The notes beneath the pieces were generated by a model. It was not told the DNA's origin. It worked only from the letters and a program-made list of their open reading frames with translations, and ran no database searches. DNA of 32,004 nt from a virus: positions 1 through 32,004 of IMG/VR virus record IMGVR_UViG_3300042922_000073; one strand, given 5' to 3'. The position numbers and the translations under genes were made by a program. This document shows positions 1 to 7,682 of this stretch, one piece after another; the stretch's first letter is position 1, and each line of letters opens with the position of its first letter.

Positions 1-237
1 GTGTTGGTACGTGAAGAGTTGCAACGCTACAACTTAAATATAAGAACAAAAACAAACATCCGTCGAGTACCACAGAAACGAGATACGAAGTGGGTTGAAT
101 ATCACAATATGGATGTTGTATTTACATACGCTGTCAATACACAGCAGATTGTGGATGTTGTCGAGGCTGTCATTATCAGAGATACCCAAACAGGGGAAAC
201 TCAGGTGATTCCTCCAGATTTTATCATAAACCCATAA
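1..237 (+). CDS. Tail/neck terminator-like protein, C-terminal part
   Basis: The frame is open from the first base to a TAA at 235-237, so the true start is probably outside the window; the GTG at base 1 is not a supported start. The visible 78 residues are mixed beta-rich sequence ending in PPDFIINP. Position just upstream of the tail sheath, where contractile phages usually encode head-tail connector or tail terminator proteins (the LIC_12616/neck family is one candidate), suggests a connector role. No diagnostic motif is visible, so the assignment rests on synteny only. Confidence 0.5.
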   Translation: MLVREELQRYNLNIRTKTNIRRVPQKRDTKWVEYHNMDVVFTYAVNTQQIVDVVEAVIIRDTQTGETQVIPPDFIINP

Positions 238-253
238 TGAGAGGAATTCTCAA

Positions 254-1537
254 GTGTCAGAATTGGATCAAATTGTCCAGATTCAAATTAACCGGGAAAC
301 CACAGCAATTGCTACCGCTTCCTTTCAAATTCCTTTGGTACTAGCAAGCTTTACAAACTTCGCAGAGCGTACACGAATCTATACAGACTTTGATTCTGTA
401 GCTGATGACTTTGATAGCACCGATAATGTATATAAGATTGCATCGAACTTGTTTGGTCAAGATGGTGTACGTCCTCCGTATATCATTGTAGGTCGTCGTC
501 AGGTTGATAGTGTAACTTTTACCCCTACGGTTGCAAACAACACTGTTTATAGCATCACTATTAACGGCACAACTTATTCGATTACTTCTAGCAACTCTGC
601 CACTGCAACTAATATTATTAGTGCATTGGATACAGAGATTGGTGACGTTGCTGGTATTACCTTGTCAGGCACTACGAGTCTGACTGTAGCGCCCTCTGTT
701 GCTGGTAGTCCTTGGAGTGTAACCTCTAGTTCTAATCTTGTAGGTGTGAACGCCCAGCCTACCGAGACTTGGGTAGAAGCTTTGGATACGGTATCTGATG
801 TAAACAATCAGTGGTATGCTTTGATTGCAGAAACTCATGTACAGGCAGATGTCCTTGCACTGGCAGCAGCCATTCAGCCACGGCATAAGATTTACATCAC
901 ATCTACACAAGATCCAGCAGTTGTAACCACTGCAACTACAGATGTAGCAAGCCTCCTTAAGGCTGGTGGATATAGTCGTACTGCGATTATCTATCTTCCA
1001 ACGGCTGATACTCAGTATCCAGAGGCTGCTTGGGTGGGGAGTCAACTTCCTCGCACTCCCGGTAGTAATGATTGGGACTTCAAGAAAGCAAATGGTATTA
1101 CAGTTTCTAGCTTGACAGATACGCAGCGGACTAACCTGCGCGCCAAGAATGCTAATATGTACACGACTGTTGCTGGTGTAGCTATCTTCCAAGATGGTAA
1201 TATGTCTACGGGTGTTAGTGACGCGATCGATATCATTATCGGAATCGACTGGACTTACGCTCGTATGCAAGAGGCGATTTATAGTCGTCTTGTAAACCTG
1301 TTGAAGGTCCCTTACACACGTAATGGTTTTTTGATCATTGAAAGCGAAATGCGTAGTGTACTTTCCCAAGGCGAAGCAAATGGTTTGTATGATTCTGGTT
1401 GGAATGTTATCTCTCCAGACCCTCTGACTATCGCAGCTTCTCAACGAATCCAACGTATCGCCGGTGATTTCACCTTTACTGCACGCCTGCAAGGTTCGGT
1501 AAGGGTTGTAACTATCGTCGGGACTGTAACCGCCTAA
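254..1537 (+). CDS. Contractile tail sheath protein (DUF3383-like)
   Basis: A 427-residue protein starting at GTG 254, preceded by GAGAGG at 239-245. It opens with a short polar helix, then IQINRETTAIATASFQIPLV, which is characteristic of DUF3383 sheath proteins. The middle (about residues 75-170) is a Ser/Thr-rich beta insertion resembling the surface domain of sheath subunits. The C-terminal 170 residues carry the conserved D-W-T-Y-A-R-M and R-I-Q-R-I-A-G-D-F-T-F-T-A-R segments that form the core around the tube. It polymerises around the tail tube and contracts on infection. The tube gene follows 16 bp later, as expected for co-expressed sheath and tube. Confidence 0.88.
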   Translation: MSELDQIVQIQINRETTAIATASFQIPLVLASFTNFAERTRIYTDFDSVADDFDSTDNVYKIASNLFGQDGVRPPYIIVGRRQVDSVTFTPTVANNTVYSITINGTTYSITSSNSATATNIISALDTEIGDVAGITLSGTTSLTVAPSVAGSPWSVTSSSNLVGVNAQPTETWVEALDTVSDVNNQWYALIAETHVQADVLALAAAIQPRHKIYITSTQDPAVVTTATTDVASLLKAGGYSRTAIIYLPTADTQYPEAAWVGSQLPRTPGSNDWDFKKANGITVSSLTDTQRTNLRAKNANMYTTVAGVAIFQDGNMSTGVSDAIDIIIGIDWTYARMQEAIYSRLVNLLKVPYTRNGFLIIESEMRSVLSQGEANGLYDSGWNVISPDPLTIAASQRIQRIAGDFTFTARLQGSVRVVTIVGTVTA

Positions 1538-1553
1538 TAGAAGGAATATTAAA

Positions 1554-2084
1554 ATGGCATCCGATACTATCCTTGGCACTTATAGTCCTGAAGAAGTAGC
1601 AGTAATTATCACAGTTGCAGATCAAACACATATTGTTTCTGGTTTCTCCACAGGTACGTTTATTAACGTGACTCGTATGGTTCCGGCTGCAAGTTTGGTT
1701 GTAGGTTCTGACCTTTCGGCATTTCGTGTAAAACGTCGTAACAAAGCTTCCACAATCAGTATCACTCTTCACCAAGCATCTATTAGCAATCGTGTATTTC
1801 AACAAATGCAAATTGCTGACGAAAATGATGCCACCGATGAGTATGTTTTCAGTATTACAGTAAAAGATAATTCTGGTCAAAGTCTGTATTACGCACGTCA
1901 AGCTTTCATTGGTAATATTCCAGACGCTGCTTATTCAGATTCTGAAACTGGTGAAACTCGTCAGTGGGATATTCAGTGTGTTAATCTGATTCGCATGGAA
2001 GGTGGTAACACCAAGATGGACGAGTCTGCTGTTGCTGTTGTTGAAGCACTCGGCGGTGAGATTGACCCTCGCTGGCAGCTATGA
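1554..2084 (+). CDS. Tail tube protein (DUF3277-like), copy 1
   Basis: A 176-residue protein preceded by AAGGAATATTAAA. It begins with YSPEEVAVIITV and has the DUF3277 layout: an N-terminal strand pair, a basic K-R-R-N-K-A-S-T-I-S-I-T-L segment, a conserved V-F motif, then V-K-D-N-S-G-Q-S and an R-Q-W-D-I-Q strand near the C terminus. In DUF3383-type myoviruses the gene directly after the sheath is the major tube subunit. A strong intrinsic terminator follows at 2090-2115, consistent with high expression of sheath and tube relative to later tail genes. It is the first of three adjacent paralogues. Confidence 0.78.
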   Translation: MASDTILGTYSPEEVAVIITVADQTHIVSGFSTGTFINVTRMVPAASLVVGSDLSAFRVKRRNKASTISITLHQASISNRVFQQMQIADENDATDEYVFSITVKDNSGQSLYYARQAFIGNIPDAAYSDSETGETRQWDIQCVNLIRMEGGNTKMDESAVAVVEALGGEIDPRWQL

Positions 2085-2089
2085 AGTTG

Positions 2090-2115
2090 AAAGGGTCCTT
2101 GTGACCCTTTTGTTT
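2090..2115 (+). terminator. Intrinsic terminator after the tube gene
   Basis: An 8-bp perfect stem AAAGGGTC (2090-2097) / GACCCTTT (2103-2110) closes a 5-nt loop and runs into TTTTGTTT. It lies directly before the AGGAG ribosome binding site of the next tail gene (start 2127). No obvious promoter separates it from that gene, so it probably acts as a partial terminator that lowers expression downstream of the sheath-tube pair. Confidence 0.82.
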
Positions 2116-2126
2116 AGGAGTTAATA

Positions 2127-2630
2127 ATGGCAGATTTAGCTACCTACATACCTGCTGAAGTTAGTGTTTTAGTTGCCGGTATTGTTCCTTTAGAAGGTTT
2201 TGTAGACAGTTCTTTCATTGCCGTAAGTAAAGATGTAATGCCTTATGCTACACAAAAAAGTGTGGATGGTAGGGTAAGCAGAATTTACAATAATGATCAG
2301 ACCTACACTATTCGAGTAACGGTATACAGTGGAAGTAGTAGTAACACTATTCTAACTAAGCTTTGGCAGATAGATGAAATTACACAGCGTGGAAAATTCC
2401 CTCTTCTGATCAAAGATGGTAGCGGGAGTGATTTATTTTTCTCAACTAATACTTGGATTGAGGAAATCCCGTCGCTGGTAAAAAGTAACGATTATGAGCC
2501 TAGGACTTGGGTAATGAAATCCTCTCAAGCGGTTATAAACCTAGGTAGTAACAATGGTCCTTCCAGCCTTCTTGAAGATTTGTTGAATATTGGTATCAGT
2601 TCCCTCCCTATCCTTGAAGGAATTGTTTAA
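2127..2630 (+). CDS. DUF3277-like tail tube/tail-tip protein, copy 2
   Basis: A 167-residue paralogue of the preceding tube protein. It shares the Y-I-P-A-E-V-S-V-L-V opening (compare Y-S-P-E-E-V-A-V-I-I), the central Q-T-Y-T-I-R-V-T-V strand, L-I-K-D-G-S-G-S-D-L-F-F-S (compare V-K-D-N-S-G-Q-S-L-Y-Y-A) and a final R-T-W-V-M-K-S strand. SD AGGAG lies at 2117-2121. Its C-terminal tail (SLLEDLLNIGISSLPILEG) is hydrophobic and unlike copy 1. It overlaps the next gene by one base (TAATG). It may be a specialised ring at an end of the tube; that role is inferred. Confidence 0.68.
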   Translation: MADLATYIPAEVSVLVAGIVPLEGFVDSSFIAVSKDVMPYATQKSVDGRVSRIYNNDQTYTIRVTVYSGSSSNTILTKLWQIDEITQRGKFPLLIKDGSGSDLFFSTNTWIEEIPSLVKSNDYEPRTWVMKSSQAVINLGSNNGPSSLLEDLLNIGISSLPILEGIV

Positions 2631-3127
2631 TGGCTAATACGTTTACTGTATCAACATACTCACCCACGGATGTTATTTTAAACATTGGTGGCTATCAAGT
2701 AGCTGGTTGGATGTCTATCGGTATCACTAGAAACAGTCGTGGCTACACTGTTGTTAAAGGAATTAGAGGTAAAAATACAAGGGTGAGGAATCAGGATACA
2801 TCTGCTACCATCCTTGTAACTCTAATGGCTAGCAGTCAAACCAATGATGTATTTTCCTACATTCACGAACTAGATATGGAAGAAGGTACAGGAAGGATTT
2901 CTCTTACCCTAAAAGACCTTAGTGGATCTAGTGTATTCTCTACCAGCGAAGCTTATATAACAGGCTACCCTGCCGTAAGTAAGACAGGTCAGATTGAAAA
3001 TACAGTGTGGGAAATATTTGCACAAACGACAGAAGATTTCTTCGTAGGTGGTAATGCTAGACCTTCTACTAATATGTTTGATTCGGCAGTATCAGAGGCT
3101 TCCGATTTCATATCAAACCTTTTCTAA
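2630..3127 (+). CDS. DUF3277-like tail tube/tail-tip protein, copy 3
   Basis: A 165-residue third tandem member of the tube-like family: Y-S-P-T-D-V-I-L-N-I opening, S-A-T-I-L-V-T-L-M strand, L-K-D-L-S-G-S-S-V-F-S-T-S motif and a closing T-V-W-E-I-F-A strand. The C-terminal extension contains an amphipathic FDSAVSEASDFISNLF segment. It starts at the last base of the previous stop codon, so translation is probably coupled. Copies 2 and 3 are more diverged than copy 1 and may cap the tube or connect it to the baseplate; no direct evidence separates these roles. Confidence 0.66.
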   Translation: MANTFTVSTYSPTDVILNIGGYQVAGWMSIGITRNSRGYTVVKGIRGKNTRVRNQDTSATILVTLMASSQTNDVFSYIHELDMEEGTGRISLTLKDLSGSSVFSTSEAYITGYPAVSKTGQIENTVWEIFAQTTEDFFVGGNARPSTNMFDSAVSEASDFISNLF

Positions 3128-3150
3128 TTTGAACTTATTGAGATAAAATA

Positions 3151-3480
3151 ATGGCGCAAAATAAACTCTCCCTTCTTCCACAGACTGAAGTTACTGTGGA
3201 TGATATGGATTATGTACTTAATGCACTTCCTACAACTCTTGCGGTAGATATTCAAAATGTTCTGATTGAGAACGGACATGTTGAAGGCTGGCGTCCAGAT
3301 ATCGATCTTGTACGTAAAGCTGTAGTAGGTAGTCAGGTTCAATATGAAGGAAAAGTAATCACCAAAGACTTGTTTGAAGTTCACTTTGCTCGCAAAAGTG
3401 TTCACCTTTACAAACTTGTTGATGAAATTATCAAATGGAACTTTGAAGATGTTTTTACGGTAAGCGATTCAGAGGAATAA
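3151..3480 (+). CDS. Tail assembly chaperone, short form (gpG-like)
   Basis: A 109-residue acidic protein located between the tube genes and the tape measure gene, the standard position for tail assembly chaperones. The chain is largely helical, with a Y-V-L-N-A-L-P segment near residues 26-33 and a polar C terminus FTVSDSEE. The frame ends at TAA 3478-3480, but a -1 shifted frame continues open to 3710 with good protein character (see the fusion entry). By analogy with lambda gpG, the short form would be the abundant product binding the tape measure during tube assembly. Confidence 0.78.
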   Translation: MAQNKLSLLPQTEVTVDDMDYVLNALPTTLAVDIQNVLIENGHVEGWRPDIDLVRKAVVGSQVQYEGKVITKDLFEVHFARKSVHLYKLVDEIIKWNFEDVFTVSDSEE

Positions 3481-3710
3481 AATCCTTTGGATCAACAGCC
3501 TCAATATTATCTAAAGATGAGAAACAAATTCATGAAGAATTTTCTCAGGATTGGCTAGTGTACAGGCTGATTACACATGAAACAAAACCCTGCACGTTGT
3601 GGGATTTGGAAAACAAATATTCAATAAAGCAAGCCTACCAGCTTTTGGAAATAATTGAAGTTTACGATGCCCGTAGAAAGATTGCTATGGACAAATCCAA
3701 GGAAAAATAA
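3151..3710 (+). CDS. Tail assembly chaperone, -1 frameshift fusion (gpGT-like)
   Basis: In the frame one base back from the chaperone gene, the sequence is open from 3447 (after TGA 3444-3446) to TAA 3708-3710. It encodes a convincing helical domain: ILSKDEKQIHEEF, then DWLVYRLITHE, then LWDLENKYSIKQAYQLLEII, ending in a basic K-S-K-E-K tail. No credible start codon with an SD precedes this domain, and it ends on the first base of the tape measure ATG. This matches lambda-type gpG-gpGT frameshifting. Slipping on the TTT at 3454-3456 would give about 186 residues. The exact slip position is uncertain. Confidence 0.72.
3451..3459 (+). promoter_or_regulatory. Candidate -1 ribosomal frameshift site (GTTTTTACG)
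   Basis: The only homopolymer in the window where both frames are open (3447-3480) is the T run at 3452-3456, read GTT TTT ACG in the zero frame. A phenylalanyl-tRNA on TTT can re-pair after moving back one base. It is not a canonical X-XXY-YYZ heptamer in the correct phase, so the site is a best guess. Confidence 0.45.
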
Positions 3711-5653
3711 TGACTCAAATTACAAGCTATTTTGCCTCTTTAGGATTTGACATCGACCAAAGAAGTGTTCGTAAGGTTGATACAGCCCTTAAGAACATGG
3801 AGAAGAGACTTAGAGCCTTTGGTAAAAACTTCAATAAAAAGATTGGTATTAGTGTCGACATATCATCCTTTAGGATTGATCAAAAGAAGCTGCGTACCGC
3901 TTTGGGCAATTCTCTAGACCAAGCTAGTAAAGGCGTTGCTTTTGAAGTTTCAAGATTTGTTGTAAATGATCGTAATCTTTTAGCAGCTCTTCTTAGGGCA
4001 GCTAGGCGTCTTCCTCCTTTACCTCCGGGACCTACTCCTCCTAACCCTCCTAGACCACCTCGCCCCGGTCCAAACCCACCTCCTCCGGGTCCGGGTGGAC
4101 GTAGATCAGGGTCTTCAGGAGGTTATGGATATCTTGGTGGTGGTCTTGGTAGATTGTACGGTCCAGCTTTGGCGTTAGGCTTGGGTGGATACGGCTTGTC
4201 AAACCTTAACCAGAGAAACCAACAAGTTGTATCAGCACAGCTTCAAACGTCTGCCGTTACTCAGCAAGCCGGAGGATCTGCTCAACAAGGGCAACAATCT
4301 TTTGAGTGGTTGAGACAACAAGGTAATCGTGTTGGTTTTAACTACCTAGACGCCGCATCAGACTACAACAAGCTTACATCTGGTTTGACAGGTGCAGGCA
4401 TGAGTATTAAACAATCTCAGAATGTCTTTAAAGGCTTTTCTGAGTTGTCTCGCGTAAACAAACTTGATCGAGTACAACAGCAACGTGTTTATCGTGCTTT
4501 GAGCCAGATTGCTGGCAAGAATAAGCTTCAGTCTGAGGAACTTACCGGACAGCTTGCTGAAAGCCTACCGGGTGCTGTAAGTATCTTTGCAAGAGCGTAT
4601 CAGAATCAATTGGCAGCCCAAGGCAAGGGCGGTGGTAAAGAGGGGCAGGAAGCTATTACAGAACTTCTTGCGGCCATGAAGAAAGGTCAAGTTAAGGGCG
4701 ATATCCTCACATATGCGGGAGATATTGCTTCTCAGCAAGCTGCTCCCGGTTTAGCTGCGGCATCTACCGCATCACAAGCAGAACAAGCTCGTGCTCAGAA
4801 CTCGCTTAATGATTTGGCTGTACTAGCTTCGAATGCCGGTGTAGAATCAGGTTTTGCAAGGCTATTTAGGGCACTTAACGAGGGTCTAAAAGAGTCTGGG
4901 CCTATGGTTGAGTCATTGGCAAGGGGTTTCGATAATGTATCTAAATACGTGTCTTTTGCCGTTCTTTCTGCCCAATCTCTACAGAGATTCTTTGCCGGTA
5001 AGGATAGTTACTTAGGAGACAAGTTTTTCCCTAGTCAAGAAGATAGGGAGCTTGCCTTTGGTTTTCTGAATTCCTATAAGTCTCTCATGTCGGAGATTGT
5101 TGAGCTTGGTAGAAATGCCCTAGACGGTTGGCAGAAACTTGGTGCTGCTATGGGGTCTGGTCCATTAGCTAAGATCAAAGAACAGATTGATACTATCGCT
5201 AATGGTATCAATACGGCTAACAAGCTTGCAAGTGGTGACTTCTCAGGTGCAGCAGATTCAGCAGCGGGCTTTGGTAAAAGATTTGCAAATGCCGTAACAG
5301 CACCGGGTCGTTTGGGTATTAACACTCTGACTCCCTTTACTGTAGAAGCTCCTTTTGCGAATACAACCTCTAGCTTTGATATGCAGAACCAAGCTAAAAC
5401 TGACCAAGATCTAGCATTTGCAAACCGAAGAAAGGATAATTTTAACGGCCCTCTTGGTATTTTTCCTATGGAGAAGCCGGGAATGCCATCTCTTCCAAGT
5501 GCTCCTGTTGGCGTTATGGCACCTAAGGCAGATGTTAAACTTGATATCAATGTCAAGATTGATGCTGCAAATCCAGAAGACTTCAAGAATAAATTTGAAG
5601 CTAGTCTAAGTGATGTTGTTCGTCAAACCCTCGATAAATATTCTGAAAAATAA
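3710..5653 (+). CDS. Tail tape measure protein
   Basis: A 647-residue protein that sets tail length and is packed in the tube lumen. The N terminus (SYFASLGFDIDQRSVRKVDTA) and basic coiled segment are typical of tape measure starts. Residues about 104-130 form a Pro/Gly-rich linker. This is followed by Gly-rich and Gln-rich stretches and a domain containing LQSEELTGQLAESLPGAVSI near residues 270-295, a hallmark of the tape-measure N-terminal domain family. The C terminus has V-K-L-D-I-N-V-K-I-D and a helical end. At about 0.15 nm per residue it predicts a tail of roughly 100 nm. It starts on the last base of the frameshifted chaperone stop codon. Confidence 0.88.
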   Translation: MTQITSYFASLGFDIDQRSVRKVDTALKNMEKRLRAFGKNFNKKIGISVDISSFRIDQKKLRTALGNSLDQASKGVAFEVSRFVVNDRNLLAALLRAARRLPPLPPGPTPPNPPRPPRPGPNPPPPGPGGRRSGSSGGYGYLGGGLGRLYGPALALGLGGYGLSNLNQRNQQVVSAQLQTSAVTQQAGGSAQQGQQSFEWLRQQGNRVGFNYLDAASDYNKLTSGLTGAGMSIKQSQNVFKGFSELSRVNKLDRVQQQRVYRALSQIAGKNKLQSEELTGQLAESLPGAVSIFARAYQNQLAAQGKGGGKEGQEAITELLAAMKKGQVKGDILTYAGDIASQQAAPGLAAASTASQAEQARAQNSLNDLAVLASNAGVESGFARLFRALNEGLKESGPMVESLARGFDNVSKYVSFAVLSAQSLQRFFAGKDSYLGDKFFPSQEDRELAFGFLNSYKSLMSEIVELGRNALDGWQKLGAAMGSGPLAKIKEQIDTIANGINTANKLASGDFSGAADSAAGFGKRFANAVTAPGRLGINTLTPFTVEAPFANTTSSFDMQNQAKTDQDLAFANRRKDNFNGPLGIFPMEKPGMPSLPSAPVGVMAPKADVKLDINVKIDAANPEDFKNKFEASLSDVVRQTLDKYSEK

Positions 5654-5670
5654 CTCACAAGGAGTTTAGT

Positions 5671-6453
5671 ATGTCGTTTGGACTCCGCTGGGGTGAAGAT
5701 AATGAAGAGGGTGGTGGTTTTATCTGGTTTGATGCAATCACGGCAAATGTTGAATCTTATAGAGGTCAAGTTACAAGACACCCTATTGCCAACGGTGGTT
5801 CGGTGTCTGACCACTTTATCCGTGAGAACCCTACGATTACATTGTCTGTAGTTATTACAGGATTTGATATTTCACAAGGCAGCTACTTAATTCAGGATTT
5901 GGTGGGGAACTCGCCCTACAATGTTAACGAAGCTCCTAATGCTGTACAAGTTAACTCGACAGATCAAAGTGTACTGACCAAGTTCATTCCAGACAGTATT
6001 GGACAGTTCTTAGCTGACACTTCTCCTGAAGTGATTATGGATACTCAAAGACTTCAGGTTCTTGACACTGTAAGAGAGTACATGATAAACCTGATGTCTG
6101 GTTTTATCTACAGTGATGCTAAACAAAAGTTTGTGCCGAATATTCAAACGGTTCGCCTTTTTGAATACAATAAGACACTACTTAAGAAAATCATAAACAA
6201 TCTTGTTATCACTAACATGGTGTTTAAAGAAGATGCCAACAGTGGTGAAGGGTTATATTGTGATTTGACATTTGAGCAAGTTACTTTTGCATCGCTTAAG
6301 AAGACTATTGTTCCTAAAGATATCACAAATTCTCTTAAGAAGAAAGCAGCACCAAAGGTCTCTAAAGGTAAACAGCCTGCTGAGGTAAATGATGTCACTG
6401 AAGACAAAGGGCCAGAGGCGGATAAACAACGAGATATCGCGGCGGAGCTATAA
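5671..6453 (+). CDS. Dit-like distal tail / baseplate hub-connector protein
   Basis: A 260-residue protein with a good SD (AAGGAGTTTAGT) before ATG 5671. The N-terminal half reads as a beta-sandwich with HPIANGGSVSDHFIRENPTI, matching the Dit-like N-terminal signature of contractile-tail phages (conserved H-P, S-D-H and N/D-P-T-I). The second half is helical (TQRLQVLDTVREYMINLM), followed by V-I-T-N-M-V-F and an F-E-Q-V-T-F strand. The C terminus is a long charged, probably disordered Lys/Glu tail. It sits directly after the tape measure, where the tail tube is joined to the baseplate. Confidence 0.68.
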   Translation: MSFGLRWGEDNEEGGGFIWFDAITANVESYRGQVTRHPIANGGSVSDHFIRENPTITLSVVITGFDISQGSYLIQDLVGNSPYNVNEAPNAVQVNSTDQSVLTKFIPDSIGQFLADTSPEVIMDTQRLQVLDTVREYMINLMSGFIYSDAKQKFVPNIQTVRLFEYNKTLLKKIINNLVITNMVFKEDANSGEGLYCDLTFEQVTFASLKKTIVPKDITNSLKKKAAPKVSKGKQPAEVNDVTEDKGPEADKQRDIAAEL

Positions 6454-6789
6454 ATGGCTTTAAAATATGTTGAACTACCACTATTTGCTGATAGCTATTA
6501 TGAATACTCCACAGCACTCCAAGATAACTCTTACATTTTGGAATTCTATTTTGTAGAAAGGGTACAGAGTTATTTTTTCTCTTTATATGATGCCGATAGA
6601 AATCCAATTGTGTTAGGTGAGAGGATGGTTCCATCATATCCTATGTTTAAAGATTACGCATTGTTTCCTTTAACAGGTTGGATTTGGATGGAAAGTATTG
6701 CTGAACTAGAAGATGAAGCTTACTTAAAGTATCCAGATAAGATTAATGAATATTACAGAATGTACTACGTGTATGATGACGGGGTTTAG
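6454..6789 (+). CDS. Baseplate plug-like small protein (Pam3 gp18-like)
   Basis: A 111-residue protein beginning immediately after the previous stop. It is beta-rich with many aromatics: LEFYFVERVQSYFFSLYDAD, I-V-L-G-E-R-M-V-P, a Y-A-L-F-P-L-T-G-W-I-W-M strand, then a charged Tyr-rich C terminus. The pattern of two strands, a D-A-D-R-N turn, then a G-E-R-M-V-P-S-Y-P loop resembles small baseplate plug proteins of the cyanophage Pam3 gp18 type, found between Dit-like and hub genes. The call is based on pattern and synteny and is tentative. Confidence 0.55.
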   Translation: MALKYVELPLFADSYYEYSTALQDNSYILEFYFVERVQSYFFSLYDADRNPIVLGERMVPSYPMFKDYALFPLTGWIWMESIAELEDEAYLKYPDKINEYYRMYYVYDDGV

Positions 6790-6791
6790 CT

Positions 6792-7682
6792 ATGATAACG
6801 GGCCTACAAAGAAATAGGATATTTCAACTAATTGTGGGTGACTACAAAACATCCCAAGGGATTCTTATTGAGGATCTACAGGTTAGTTTTGATATCAGTA
6901 AAAGCTCTAACAACAAAGACCGTACAAATTCTGCTGCAATTAGTATATACAATCTAGACCCTGAAACTCTTGCATTACTAGATACAGATTATCCAGCTGC
7001 TGCTTTTAGTGTGGGTTATGAGGATACTGGAAGTTTTCAACGCCTCTTCGGCGGGCAAGTTACTAATATTGTAACACGAAAGAGCGGTACGGATATAATT
7101 ACTCAGTTACAAATGGGTAGTAAATATACGCAACTTAATCACACACTAGTAAGTAAACTTGTGGCCCCCGGAAGGTCACGGGAAGATGCTTTACAAGAGT
7201 TAGTAACATCCCTAGGTGCTGATCGTGGTGTTTTTAATATTCCAGATAAAGCTCAAACACTTTTATATGGTTATCCTATGAGTGGAACGCCTAAAGAGTG
7301 CTTGGATGAATTCTGTAGTAAATATGGATATGATTGGCAAATTGAAGATGATGTCCTATACGTCCACGCTAATGACCGTGCAAACAGTGAGAACTTTCTA
7401 CTAGCATACGTAATCTCTGAAGATACAGGATTGGTTGAAACTGCCTATAGAGAAACAGCCAAAATAAGAAAGTCTAAGAAAGACAAGGCTAAAAAGCCGG
7501 GAGTTGTCTGGAAGTCTCTTCTTAACCCTGATATCAAAGCTGGAGATATTGTTAAACTGGAAGACACCTTGATCCAAGGATACTTCAAAGTAGACAAACT
7601 TCGTCACTATGGTGGCTGGCGCGAAAATACATGGTACACGGAATGCACTGGAGTAGCACTAGAAAAGGTAGTTAAATCATGA
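6792..7682 (+). CDS. Baseplate hub protein (gp27/gpD-like)
   Basis: A 296-residue protein. The N terminus has the usual hub signature: a short beta strand, F-D-I-S-K-S-S-N-N-K-D-R-T-N, then A-A-I-S-I-Y-N-L-D-P-E-T-L. The central part (V-G-Y-E-D-T-G-S-F-Q-R-L-F-G-G-Q-V-T-N) is typical of the beta-barrel that forms the trimeric hub. Near residue 160 there is a helix ECLDEFCSKYGYDWQIEDDV, common in gpD/gp27 proteins. The C-terminal barrel follows a Lys-rich linker. It overlaps the spike gene by four bases (ATGA), consistent with hub and spike being assembled together. Confidence 0.78.
   Translation: MITGLQRNRIFQLIVGDYKTSQGILIEDLQVSFDISKSSNNKDRTNSAAISIYNLDPETLALLDTDYPAAAFSVGYEDTGSFQRLFGGQVTNIVTRKSGTDIITQLQMGSKYTQLNHTLVSKLVAPGRSREDALQELVTSLGADRGVFNIPDKAQTLLYGYPMSGTPKECLDEFCSKYGYDWQIEDDVLYVHANDRANSENFLLAYVISEDTGLVETAYRETAKIRKSKKDKAKKPGVVWKSLLNPDIKAGDIVKLEDTLIQGYFKVDKLRHYGGWRENTWYTECTGVALEKVVKS

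Noticed and set aside
665-1579. 304-codon open frame on the minus strand inside the sheath gene
   Set aside because: Composition is unprotein-like (Cys/Ser/Arg-rich), no SD, and it is fully antisense to a well-supported sheath gene.
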